Translations under genes and position numbers: made by a program | Part shown: one piece after another, positions 48,835 through 56,312 of the stretch | How the letters are laid out: each line of letters opens with the position of its first letter | Numbering within the stretch: position 1 is the first letter of the stretch | Assembly: GCF_041904905.1 (NCBI RefSeq) | Contig: NZ_JAYRMI010000013.1 | Location: forward strand, 1-64,000 | DNA: 64,000 nt | Source of the DNA: Zoogloea sp041904905 | Lineage (GTDB): Bacteria > Pseudomonadota > Gammaproteobacteria > Burkholderiales > Rhodocyclaceae | Direction of reading: 5' to 3' | The notes under the pieces: generated by a model | Told to the model about the DNA's origin: nothing | Databases searched by the model: none | What the model saw: the letters and a program-made list of their open reading frames with translations, nothing else

Positions 48835-50325
48835 GTGTTCAAGCTCGCCTGCCCCAGCTGCGGGGCCGAAGTCGTGTTCCGCTCGCCCACCTCGGCGATG
48901 GCGGTGTGCGAGTACTGCCGCAGCACCCTGCTGCGCGATGGCGAGGCGGTGCGCGACGCCGGCAAGATGTCCGCCACGCTCGAGGACTACTCGCCCATCC
49001 GCATCGCCACCGCCGGCATCTACGCCGGGCGGCGCTTCGGCGTAGTGGGGCGCATCCAGCTGCGCTACGACGCGGGCTTCTGGAACGAGTGGTACATCCT
49101 CTTCGACGACGGCGGCACCGGCTGGCTGTCGGACGCCTCCGGCCAGTACGCCGTCACCCTCGACACCGGGCTCGCCGGCGATGCGCCGCGCTTCGAGCAG
49201 ATCGTGCCCGGCGGGCTGTACCGCTGGGATGGCGTCGCCTATGCCGCGTCCGACCTGCGCACCGCCCGCTGCACCGGCGGCGAGGGCGAGCTGCCCTTCC
49301 GCGTCGGCGAGGGCTGGCAGGCGAAAGTGGCCGACTACCGCCAGGCCCACCGCTTCCTCACCCTGGATTACTCCGAAGGCGACACCCCGCGCCGCTACGC
49401 CGGCAAGGCGGTCACGCTGGCCGATCTCAAGTGCCAGCTCCTGCGCAGCCCCACCGAGATCGCCGCCAGCGCCGGCAAGCTGCCGGGCAAGGCGGCCAGC
49501 CTCGAATGCCCCGCGTGCGGCGCGTCGATCAGCTGGCGTCCGGCCGCCGCGGCCCATCTCAACTGCCCGGCCTGCGGCACGGTGTCCGACGCCTCCACCG
49601 GCACCGTCGAGGTGATGCAGGCCGTGCGCCGGGAAGCCCTCGCCAGCACCACCCTGGCCCTGGGCGACGCGGCCACCATCGACGGCGAGCCCTACACCCT
49701 CATCGGCCTGATGCGCCGGCGCACCACCGGCAGCGGCGAGGGCTGGACCGAATACCTGATGTTCAGCGAGGGGGCGGGCTTCCTGTGGCTGGTCGAATCC
49801 GCCACCGGCTGGCAAAAGGTCAAGGTGCTTGACGTATTTCCCGAGTCCGTCTCGGCCAGCGCGGTGCGCGTGGAGGACGCCGCCTACACCCGCATGGACA
49901 GCTACACCGCCGAAGTCACCTACGCCGCCGGCGCCTTCAACTGGCAGGTGAAAGTGGGCGACAAGGTCAGTGTCACCGAATACGTGGGTGGCCGCGGCAG
50001 CCTCGCCAGCGAACGCACCGCGGCCGAGATCACCTGGTCGCGCGCCCAGCGCGTCACTGCAGCGGCCATCGGCGCGTGGTTCGGCAAGCCGGCGCTGGCC
50101 AGCGCGGCCGTCGCGTCGGCGGGCGAGGGCCGCGGCGACGCGGCCGGAGTCCCCCGCGAGGCCCTGTACGGCCTCGCGGCCAGCTTTTCGGCGGGCCTGC
50201 TGTTCCTCAACCTGCCCATCGCCCTGTTCGGCCGCCACGGCGGCAGCGTGATGTTTCTGGTGGTGATCGGGCTGCTCCTGCTGTGGGCACCCCTGTTCAG
50301 CGACAGGTTCGGCGGCGACTCATGA
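48835..50325 (+). CDS. DUF4178 protein with two zinc ribbons and C-terminal membrane segments
   Basis: 496 aa, GTG start. Cys pairs CPSCGAEVVF and CEYC (residues 5-30) form one ribbon; CPACGASISW and CPACG (about 222-245) form a second. Two DUF4178-like beta-rich domains lie between and after (for example AGIYAGRRFGVVGRIQLRYD and LIGLMRRRTTGSGEGWTEY). Two membrane spans near the C-terminus (SFSAGLLFLNLPIALF and VMFLVVIGLLLLWAP). DUF4178 is found almost only in this kind of neighbourhood; function unknown. The stop overlaps the next start (ATGA). Confidence 0.88.
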   Translation: MFKLACPSCGAEVVFRSPTSAMAVCEYCRSTLLRDGEAVRDAGKMSATLEDYSPIRIATAGIYAGRRFGVVGRIQLRYDAGFWNEWYILFDDGGTGWLSDASGQYAVTLDTGLAGDAPRFEQIVPGGLYRWDGVAYAASDLRTARCTGGEGELPFRVGEGWQAKVADYRQAHRFLTLDYSEGDTPRRYAGKAVTLADLKCQLLRSPTEIAASAGKLPGKAASLECPACGASISWRPAAAAHLNCPACGTVSDASTGTVEVMQAVRREALASTTLALGDAATIDGEPYTLIGLMRRRTTGSGEGWTEYLMFSEGAGFLWLVESATGWQKVKVLDVFPESVSASAVRVEDAAYTRMDSYTAEVTYAAGAFNWQVKVGDKVSVTEYVGGRGSLASERTAAEITWSRAQRVTAAAIGAWFGKPALASAAVASAGEGRGDAAGVPREALYGLAASFSAGLLFLNLPIALFGRHGGSVMFLVVIGLLLLWAPLFSDRFGGDS

Positions 50326-50483
50326 AGCGGGCGAGCTACATCGTCTACGCCATCCTAGTGGTCGTGGTGGTCACCATGGTCAACCTTGGCAGCCAGTCCG
50401 ACAGCAGCAGCCGGGGCTGGAGCGGCGGCAGCTCCGGCTCCTCCGGCGGCAGCTGGTCGTCCGGCGGGGGCGGCCACAAGTGA
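50322..50483 (+). CDS. Tiny Ser/Gly-tailed membrane protein
   Basis: 53 aa. One membrane span (SYIVYAILVVVVVTMVNLG) and a low-complexity tail of Ser, Gly and Trp ending GGGGHK. It overlaps the DUF4178 stop by 4 bases and its own stop overlaps the speD GTG start, so it is locked into the operon. Such small tails are seen in proteins of the same neighbourhood (for example in DUF4247-like position), but I cannot name a family with certainty. Confidence 0.75.
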   Translation: MKRASYIVYAILVVVVVTMVNLGSQSDSSSRGWSGGSSGSSGGSWSSGGGGHK

Positions 50484-50830
50484 GCGCCCACCTGCCCCGC
50501 GGCCGCCACCTGCTGGCCGATCTCACCGGCGTCGCCGCCAAGCGCCTCACCGACCCCGCCGCCCTCGAAACCCTGCTCCGCGACGCCGCCCGCGCCGCTG
50601 GCGGCACGGTGCTCGGCGGCCACTTCCACCCCTTCGGCCCCGGCCTGGGCGTGACCGGCGTGCTGCTCCTGGCCGAATCCCACCTCAGCATCCACACCTG
50701 GCCCGAGCACGGCTTTGCGGCGCTGGATGTCTTCATGTGCGGCAGCGCCCGGCCCGAGCTGGCGGTGGACGCCATCGAAGCCGCCCTGGCCCCGGCGAGC
50801 TGCGTGCGGCGCGAGGTGGCGCGGGGCTGA
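50480..50830 (+). CDS. speD: S-adenosylmethionine decarboxylase, SpeH/SpeD small type
   Basis: 116 aa, GTG start overlapping the previous stop. The pyruvoyl processing site and neighbouring residues are clear: ESHLSIHTWPEHGFAALDVF, with the self-cleaving Ser in LSIHTWPE, and the Cys in FMCGSA. The size matches prokaryotic class 1B AdoMetDC. It makes decarboxylated AdoMet, the aminopropyl donor for the spermidine-synthase-like protein encoded on the divergent operon. It is the last gene of the DUF350 operon. Confidence 0.93.
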   Translation: MSAHLPRGRHLLADLTGVAAKRLTDPAALETLLRDAARAAGGTVLGGHFHPFGPGLGVTGVLLLAESHLSIHTWPEHGFAALDVFMCGSARPELAVDAIEAALAPASCVRREVARG

Positions 50831-50921
50831 TCCCTTGGCGGCCAGCGCGGGCTGCGGGAGGGCCGAAATGGCCTGCCGACTCATTTAGAATGGGCGCCTG
50901 TCAACATGCAACGCACCCCCC

Positions 50922-51488
50922 ATGACCCCCATCCCCGTTCCCCTGCCCGAGTCCTACCGTCTCCTCAACCACGGCCCCACCGTGTTGGTGTCGTCGGCCC
51001 ACGGGGGGCGGCGCAACGTGATGGCGGCGGCGTGGAACATGCCGCTCGATTTCGATCCGCCCAAGGTGGCGGTGGTGGTGGATAAATCCACCTTCAGCCG
51101 CGAGCTGATCGAGGCCGCCGGCGAGTTCGTGCTGGCGGTGCCCACCCGAGCCATCGCCGAGAAGGTGGTGGCGGTCGGCTCCTGCTCGGGGCGCGACGGC
51201 GACAAGTTCGACGCCCTGGGCATCGACACCCTGCCGGCCGCGCGGGTGGGCGCGCCGCTGCCCACCGGCTGCATCGGCTGGCTGGAGTGCCGGGTCATCG
51301 ACGAGCCCCACGTCCAGCGCACCTACGACCTGTTTCTGGGCGAGGTGGTGGCCGCCTGGGCCGACCCGGCGGTGTATTCCGACGGGCGCTGGCATTTCGA
51401 ATCCGGCGGCGATGCGCTGCGCAGCCTGCACTACATCGCCGGCGGTGCGTTCTTCTTCACCGGCGACGCCTTCGACGCCAAGGAGTGA
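50922..51488 (+). CDS. Flavin reductase-family (FMN-binding split barrel) protein
   Basis: 188 aa. The early part has the flavin reductase signature PTVLVSSAHGGRRNVMAAAW and DFDPPKVAVVVDKST, with the typical NVM-x-AAW FMN-contact segment; later GCIGWLECRVIDE and LFLGEVVAAWAD are conserved-type. It would bind FMN and use it for reduction of flavins or small molecules; substrate unknown. A 4-base gap separates it from the following small gene, so the two are co-transcribed. Confidence 0.9.
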   Translation: MTPIPVPLPESYRLLNHGPTVLVSSAHGGRRNVMAAAWNMPLDFDPPKVAVVVDKSTFSRELIEAAGEFVLAVPTRAIAEKVVAVGSCSGRDGDKFDALGIDTLPAARVGAPLPTGCIGWLECRVIDEPHVQRTYDLFLGEVVAAWADPAVYSDGRWHFESGGDALRSLHYIAGGAFFFTGDAFDAKE

Positions 51489-51492
51489 ACGG

Positions 51493-51813
51493 ATGAGCCT
51501 GCGCCTTGTCTTCGACAATTCACAACTCGCCCATATCATCGACCAGGCCCTGATTTACCAGTGTGCCTGCCCCGGTCAGGTGGCCCAGCACATCCTTGGC
51601 CTGCGGGAACTGTTCCGCTACCAGACGAGCTGCGGGGCGATGCGCAGCGAGGATTTCGGCATCCACGCCCGCATCATGGAGGCGGTGGAGCGCACCCACG
51701 CCGAGATGGAGACCTGCCTCACCGACATCCTCGCCGCCGAGGGCTGGGACATGGCCACGCTGACCATGCCGGAGGGCCTGCGCAAGCTGCGCGACGAGCT
51801 GCTGGCAGGGTAG
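51493..51813 (+). CDS. Small conserved-type hypothetical protein
   Basis: 106 aa, starting 4 bases after the flavin reductase stop. Mostly helical with three Cys (YQCACPGQ and YQTSCGAMR) and a C-terminal MEAVERTHAEMETCLTDILA helix. The spaced Cys and acidic/His residues could bind a metal or iron-sulfur cluster, but no known motif is complete. Co-transcription with a flavin reductase suggests a redox partner (inference). Family not recognised. Confidence 0.75.
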   Translation: MSLRLVFDNSQLAHIIDQALIYQCACPGQVAQHILGLRELFRYQTSCGAMRSEDFGIHARIMEAVERTHAEMETCLTDILAAEGWDMATLTMPEGLRKLRDELLAG

Positions 51814-51849
51814 CCGGTGGGCGGTTTCGGGGTGGCTGGAATAATTTTG

Positions 51850-51894
51850 TGCACCGCAACAAAAAGTGCTTGCAAAAGTTTTTGCTGCGGTGCA
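51850..51894. promoter_or_regulatory. Inverted-repeat operator-like element upstream of the phasin gene
   Basis: TGCACCGCAACAAAAA (51850-51865) and TTTTTGCTGCGGTGCA (51879-51894) are inverted copies with one mismatch and a 13-base spacer containing another TTGCAAAA. TGC/GCA-rich sites of this sort are what PhaR-type regulators bind in front of phasin genes; the assignment is inference. Confidence 0.6.
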
Positions 51895-51958
51895 ACATTG
51901 AGCCATACCGAAATCAGTTCGGTGATCGCAAGCCCAACCCAAACTTGAGGAGATCATC

Positions 51959-52537
51959 ATGTCCGTCACCCCCGAGACCCTTGCCGCCGCCGCCAAGTCC
52001 AACGCCGAAGCCGGCCTGACCAGCGCCTCCGCCTTCGTTGCCGCCGTGTTCACCGCCGTCGAGCGCGTGTCCACCCTCAACCTGGCCACCGCCCGCACCG
52101 CCTTCGACGACAGCGTCGCCTTCTCCAAGGCCGTGATCGCCGCCAAGGACCCGAAGGCCCTGGCCGCCCTGAACCTGGGCGCCCTGACCCCCGCCGTCGA
52201 GAAGGGCGTGGCCTACGGCCGTAGCCTGTCCGTGATCGGCGGCGACACCCAGGAAGAGCTGACCAAGCTGGTCGAAGCCGAAGCCGCTGCCCTGGGCAAG
52301 AACTTCGACACCGCCCTGGAAGGCCTCTTCAAGAACGCCCCGGCCGGCTCCGAAGCCGCCGTCAAGGCCGTGAAGACCGCCCTGGCCAACGCCAACTCCG
52401 CCTACGAAGGCGCCACCAAGGCCGCCAAGCAGGTTGCCGCTGCCGCCCAGGCCAGCGTCGAGAAGGCCACCGAAGTGGCCGTCGAGAGCGTTGAAAAGGG
52501 CACCAAGGCTGCCGCCTCCGCCCTGAAGGTTGCCTGA
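51959..52537 (+). CDS. phaP: Phasin family protein
   Basis: 192 aa, Ala/Lys-rich and helical throughout (about 25% Ala), no Cys. Matches the phasin family: SVTPETLAAAAKSNAEAG, then SVAFSKAVIAAKDPKALAAL and a heptad-like tail (AAQASVEKATEVAVESVEKG). Phasins coat polyhydroxyalkanoate granules. Codon use is strongly biased, as in abundant proteins. A TTGAGGAG RBS precedes it. It has its own inverted-repeat operator and terminator, and a PHB depolymerase-like esterase follows. Confidence 0.95.
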   Translation: MSVTPETLAAAAKSNAEAGLTSASAFVAAVFTAVERVSTLNLATARTAFDDSVAFSKAVIAAKDPKALAALNLGALTPAVEKGVAYGRSLSVIGGDTQEELTKLVEAEAAALGKNFDTALEGLFKNAPAGSEAAVKAVKTALANANSAYEGATKAAKQVAAAAQASVEKATEVAVESVEKGTKAAASALKVA

Positions 52538-52603
52538 GCATCAAGCCAGTCTGCCGCGGGCTAATGCGCCGCGGCGTGGAATGAAGCTGAAAAGCAGTCG
52601 ATG

Positions 52604-52627
52604 AAAAAGGCCCTCCGGGGCCTTTTT
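52604..52627 (+). terminator. Terminator after the phasin gene
   Basis: AAAAAGGCCC-TCCG-GGGCCTTTTT, perfect stem with T-run. Confidence 0.92.
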
Positions 52628-52693
52628 CGTTGGCGGGTTCCGGCCGATGATGGTGGGTCGGCCACGGGGCCGGCAGGTTTCGGGAGTCGTTCG

Positions 52694-53770
52694 ATGGGGC
52701 GTCGCAAGTCACCGCTGGTTTCTGCGCTGGTCAAGCTCACCCGGGCCGGGCTGCGCCAGTCCACCCGCATCGGCAAGGCCGCAGCGGAGCAGGGCATCCG
52801 CTCGGGCGGCGAGCTGGCCGAGCGGGCCGGGCGGGTGCTCCGCGGGGTGGCGACCCCCACCGACGCCCCCAAGCCGATCACCGGCGGGCGCTGGTACGAG
52901 GGCCGCTGGGGCCTCGGGCCGCTGGCGATGCGGCGCTACCGGCTGTTCATCCCCACCGGCGGCAGCACCCGCAAGCCCTTGCCGCTGCTGCTCCTCCTCC
53001 ACGGCTGCGCCCAGGACACGGCCGCCTTCGCGGCGGTCACCCGGGCGGCCGTCACGGCCAAGTCCCGCGGCTTCGCGGTGCTGATGCCCGAGCAGGCCCA
53101 GGAGGCCAACCCCCAGCGCTGCTGGAACTGGTTCGGCAGCGAGGCCCGGGTCGGGCTCGAAACCCAGCTGCTGATGGCCATCGTCGATCACGCGGTGGCG
53201 GCCCACCCGCGCATCGCCGGGCCGCTGTTCGCCCTGGGCCTGTCGGCCGGCGGGGCGATGGCGATGACCCTCGCGCTGCGCCACCCCGAGCGCTTCACGG
53301 CGGTCGGCAGCCACTCCGGCGCCGCGCCCCACAGCGCGGCTACGCCGCTGCAGGCGGGGCAATCCATGCGCGGGCGGCGCTCGCCCGATGCGGACGCCAT
53401 CGCCCAGCGCCTGGCCGGCCGGCGCCTGCCGCCGCTGGTGCTGATCCACGGCGACGCGGACCGGGTGGTGTCCTTCGACAGCGCCCGCGCCGCCGCCGGC
53501 CTGTGGCTCGACCTGCTGCCCGACGGCGTGAGCCCGCGCGAGCAGGAGGACGAAGTGACGCGCGGCACCCGGCGCGCGGTGGTCCGCCACGACTGGAAGA
53601 CCGGCCGCCAGCCCTACCTGCGCCTGCTGCGGGTGCGCGGCCTGGGCCACGCCTGGAGCGGCGGTGCCTCGGGGCAGGCGTTCTCCGACCCCACCGGCCC
53701 CGACGCCCTGCGCCTGGCCTGGACGTTTTTCGCGGCGACGATGGAACAAGGGGCAGCGCCGCCGCTCTGA
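52694..53770 (+). CDS. PHB depolymerase-family esterase (LpqC/PhaZ-like)
   Basis: 358 aa; ATG 52694 chosen because the longer frame begins inside the phasin terminator. Alpha/beta hydrolase: LLLLLHGCAQD near the oxyanion hole, nucleophile Ser in GLSAGGAMA, Asp in IHGDADRVV and His in GLGHAWSGG, with a second disulfide-type region NPQRCWNWF. This is the esterase PHB-depolymerase family. No signal peptide is visible, so it may act inside the cell or be exported otherwise. Its place after the phasin suggests a role in PHB turnover, though other esters are possible. Confidence 0.88.
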   Translation: MGRRKSPLVSALVKLTRAGLRQSTRIGKAAAEQGIRSGGELAERAGRVLRGVATPTDAPKPITGGRWYEGRWGLGPLAMRRYRLFIPTGGSTRKPLPLLLLLHGCAQDTAAFAAVTRAAVTAKSRGFAVLMPEQAQEANPQRCWNWFGSEARVGLETQLLMAIVDHAVAAHPRIAGPLFALGLSAGGAMAMTLALRHPERFTAVGSHSGAAPHSAATPLQAGQSMRGRRSPDADAIAQRLAGRRLPPLVLIHGDADRVVSFDSARAAAGLWLDLLPDGVSPREQEDEVTRGTRRAVVRHDWKTGRQPYLRLLRVRGLGHAWSGGASGQAFSDPTGPDALRLAWTFFAATMEQGAAPPL

Positions 53771-53793
53771 CTTTCTTTGCGTCGGAGATCGCC

Positions 53794-54861
53794 ATGCCTG
53801 ACGACCGCCTCCAAGACCGCGCCGCCGGTGCCCTGCTGGGCGCCTTCATCGGCGACGCCCTCGCCCTCGGTCCCCACTGGTATTACAACCTCGACGAGCT
53901 GCACGCCGACTTCGGCGAGTGGATCGACGGCTACACCGATCCGAAGCCCGGCCGCTACCACGCCGGGCTCAAGGCCGGCGACCCGTCCCAGGCCGGCATC
54001 CTGCTGGCGCTCACCCTGCGCTCGCTGGTGGAGCAGGGCGGCTACGACGAGGCGGATTTCTGCCGCCGCCTCGACACCGAATTCTTCCCGCAGATCGACG
54101 GCACGCCCATGGCCGGCCCCGGCGGCTACACCAGCCAGTCGATCCGCGAAGCCTGGCGCAAGCGGGTGGGCGAGGGCCTGCCCTGGGGTGCCTGCGGCGG
54201 CAACGCCGACACTACCGAAGCCGCCGAGCGCATCCTCGCCATCGCGGTGCGCTACGCCCGCCAGCCGGCCGCGCTGGCGGCGGCGGTCACCCGCAACACG
54301 GCCCTCACCCAGACCGACGGCACGGTGCTGGCGATGACCGTGGCCTTCGGCGCGGTGCTCGGGATGCTGGTGGAAGGCCACGCCCTGGATGGGGAGCTGT
54401 CGGGCAAGCTGATGGCGCGGGTCAAATCCGGCGAGCTGCCTTTCCACGCCGTGACCAGCGGCAAGCTGCAGGCGCCGGTGGGCGTCGAGGCCCCAACTCT
54501 GGGGCGTTTCCCGTCGCCGGACGCGCTGCTCACGCCCTCCAGCATCGCCCGCGCGGCGCTCGACCCCGGCGTGCGCATCGAGCCGGCGTGGAAGGCCTCG
54601 CTGGTGTACGGCATGCCCTGCGCGGTGTATCACCAGTTTCCGGCGGCGTATTACCTGGCGGCGCGCTTTGCGGGCGACTTTGAATCGGCGGTGCTCCACG
54701 CCGTCAATGGCGGCGGGCAGAACCTCGCCCGGGCGATGCTGACCGGCGCCCTGGTGGGGGCGCAGGTGGGGCTGTCCGGCATCCCCCGGCGCTTCGTGAC
54801 CGGCCTGGCCGACTCGGACGCGCTGGTGGCGCTCGCCCAGCGGCTGGCCGCGGCGGTCTGA
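53794..54861 (+). CDS. ADP-ribosylglycohydrolase-family protein with altered metal motif
   Basis: 355 aa; ATG 53794 with CGGAGA upstream. The family opening DRAAGALLGAFIGDALALG and the GGNADTTEAAERIL segment are kept. The C-terminal motif that normally reads GGDxDTxA reads GGGQNLARAMLTGALVG, so the metal-binding aspartates of ARH/DraG are missing there. The protein may bind but not hydrolyse ADP-ribose, or it may use a different substrate (several J1-crystallin-like members lack the site). No nitrogenase genes are nearby, so DraG is unlikely. Confidence 0.8.
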   Translation: MPDDRLQDRAAGALLGAFIGDALALGPHWYYNLDELHADFGEWIDGYTDPKPGRYHAGLKAGDPSQAGILLALTLRSLVEQGGYDEADFCRRLDTEFFPQIDGTPMAGPGGYTSQSIREAWRKRVGEGLPWGACGGNADTTEAAERILAIAVRYARQPAALAAAVTRNTALTQTDGTVLAMTVAFGAVLGMLVEGHALDGELSGKLMARVKSGELPFHAVTSGKLQAPVGVEAPTLGRFPSPDALLTPSSIARAALDPGVRIEPAWKASLVYGMPCAVYHQFPAAYYLAARFAGDFESAVLHAVNGGGQNLARAMLTGALVGAQVGLSGIPRRFVTGLADSDALVALAQRLAAAV

Positions 54862-54877
54862 CCGGCGCCGGCGCGCG

Positions 54878-55174
54878 TCAGCAGCGGCCCTTCTTGGCCT
54901 GCCCCGGCGGGCAGTGGCCTTCGTTGCCGCGGCCCGGATGGGGCTCGCAGCGGCCGCGGAAATTCTTGTGGCCCTCGTAGCGGTGGCAGTTGTCGCGCCA
55001 CCAGGCTTCGTCGCGCCAGCGCCCGCCGTCCCAGTAGCGGCCGTCGGGGTTGCGGTCGCCGATATAGAGCGACACGCCGGGGGCGCGGATGGACAGGTCC
55101 ACATCGATGGCGGTGGCCGGCGCGGCGGCCAGGAGGGCAAGCAACAGGCAGGGCAGGGCGATGGTCGGGCGCAT
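54878..55174 (-). CDS. Small secreted DUF2502-like protein
   Basis: 98 aa. Signal peptide MRPTIALPCLLLALLAAAPA ending ATA. The mature ~75 residues, with DVDLSIRAPGVSLYIGDRN, DGRYWDGGRWRDEAWW and a C-terminal CPPGQAKKGRC, resemble the DUF2502 group (E. coli YpeC type) and other Tyr/Trp/Gly-rich periplasmic proteins. Four Cys could form disulfides. It is convergent with the ADP-ribosylglycohydrolase-like gene. Function unknown; family members respond to envelope or acid stress in some bacteria. Confidence 0.8.
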   Translation of the reverse strand: MRPTIALPCLLLALLAAAPATAIDVDLSIRAPGVSLYIGDRNPDGRYWDGGRWRDEAWWRDNCHRYEGHKNFRGRCEPHPGRGNEGHCPPGQAKKGRC

Positions 55175-55339
55175 GGGGGGCTCGCAGAAAGGTGAAGCCC
55201 CGACTATACGGCGTGACCGGCGCGTTTGCCCGGCGACGATAATCTGAAAGGCCGCCTGCCCGCCTTGGCATGAGCCCGCTACAATGCTTCGAAAAAACGA
55301 TCGCCACCCGGTAACGCGGACGATGGGGAGACAGACAGC

Positions 55340-55849
55340 ATGGCCGTGATTTTTGCCAAGACCGAGCGCGGGCACGCGGAGATCGCCAGTCGGGCCGGGG
55401 GGCTCAGCCCGCGGGTGCGTCGGGTGCTGATCTTCGTGGATGGCAAGCGCAGCGTTGCCGAACTGCGCGAGATGCTCCAGTACGACGACCTCCAGCACAC
55501 CCTGGGCCTGCTCGAAGAGGACGGCTACATCGAGATGAGCGGGGTGGCCGGCCCGGCCGGCAGGCCCGTCGCCGCGTCGGCGGGCCTGCCCTCGACGACG
55601 ACCTTCCGGCTGCACCCGCCGGGCGACGACCCGGTGCGCCTGCAGCGGGCCCGCAACTTCATGCTCAACACCCTCAACGCCTTCGTCGGCGCGCTGGGCA
55701 CCAGCTCCCTCCAGGACCGCGTGGCCGCCGCCCGCAACCAGGCCGAGATGCGCGCCCTCTTCGACGAGTGGTACTTCGCCATCGTCAGCTCCCGCGACGG
55801 TCGCCGCGAGGCCGAGCAGCTGCGCGGCAAGCTCCTCGAGGTGATCTGA
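55340..55849 (+). CDS. Hypothetical protein with winged-helix-like N-terminus
   Basis: 169 aa. Residues 15-65 (RAGGLSPRVRRVLIFVDGKR, then LREMLQYDDLQHTLGLLEED) look like a helix-turn-helix or winged-helix module of the type found in small c-di-GMP- or type-IV-pilus-associated proteins of betaproteobacteria. A Pro/Ala linker follows, then a helical C-terminal domain (ARNFMLNTLNAFVG, RNQAEMRALFDEWYFAIV). No membrane span. Monocistronic. Family not recognised with confidence. Confidence 0.75.
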   Translation: MAVIFAKTERGHAEIASRAGGLSPRVRRVLIFVDGKRSVAELREMLQYDDLQHTLGLLEEDGYIEMSGVAGPAGRPVAASAGLPSTTTFRLHPPGDDPVRLQRARNFMLNTLNAFVGALGTSSLQDRVAAARNQAEMRALFDEWYFAIVSSRDGRREAEQLRGKLLEVI

Positions 55850-55916
55850 GCGGGCGGGGCGGCCGCTTTTGCGGTGCGTCAATTACGCGCCGGAGCGGGG
55901 CCGTTAAGCTGCGCCC

Positions 55917-56312
55917 ATGACCCACGCCGCCAGCTCCGACGAAGACGTCCCCGGCCGCGAGATCGCCGTCGCCGCGGAGGCGCTTTACCTCGCCAACCTG
56001 ATGCTCATCCCCGGCATCGCCTTCGCGGCGCTGCTGGTGCTGTGGTGGCGCGAGCGCGGTCGGGCCCCGGCCCTCGCCCGCAACCACCTGGGCCAGACGC
56101 TGGCCGCCAGCCTGTGGGCCGGGCTGCTGCTGGTGGTGGCCAACGTGGCGATCGTCCTGGCCGGCGGCTACGGCTCGCCCTACACCTGGATCATCGCGAT
56201 CCTCTACTTCACGGTCTGCCATTCCACGCTGATCTTCTGCGGCGCCATCGGCCTTGCCCGGGCGCTGGCGGGCCGGCATTTCCGGTTTCCCCTGATCGGG
56301 CCGAAGGCATGA
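55917..56312 (+). CDS. Small membrane protein upstream of the ferredoxin gene
   Basis: 131 aa with three membrane spans (ANLMLIPGIAFAALLVLWW, LAASLWAGLLLVVANVAIVL, WIIAILYFTVCHSTLIFCGA). Acidic N-terminus, basic ends between spans. No heme or cluster ligands apart from single Cys and His in the last span (FTVCHSTLIFC). Its stop overlaps the start of the membrane ferredoxin gene (ATGA), so it is probably a subunit or partner. Family not recognised. Confidence 0.8.
   Translation: MTHAASSDEDVPGREIAVAAEALYLANLMLIPGIAFAALLVLWWRERGRAPALARNHLGQTLAASLWAGLLLVVANVAIVLAGGYGSPYTWIIAILYFTVCHSTLIFCGAIGLARALAGRHFRFPLIGPKA

Noticed and set aside
52601..52693. Longer start for the PHB esterase (ATG 52601)
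   Set aside because: That ATG overlaps the phasin terminator hairpin, and the extra residues are not esterase-like.
53794..54861. DraG (dinitrogenase reductase activating glycohydrolase)
   Set aside because: Altered metal motif and no nif or draT genes in the window.
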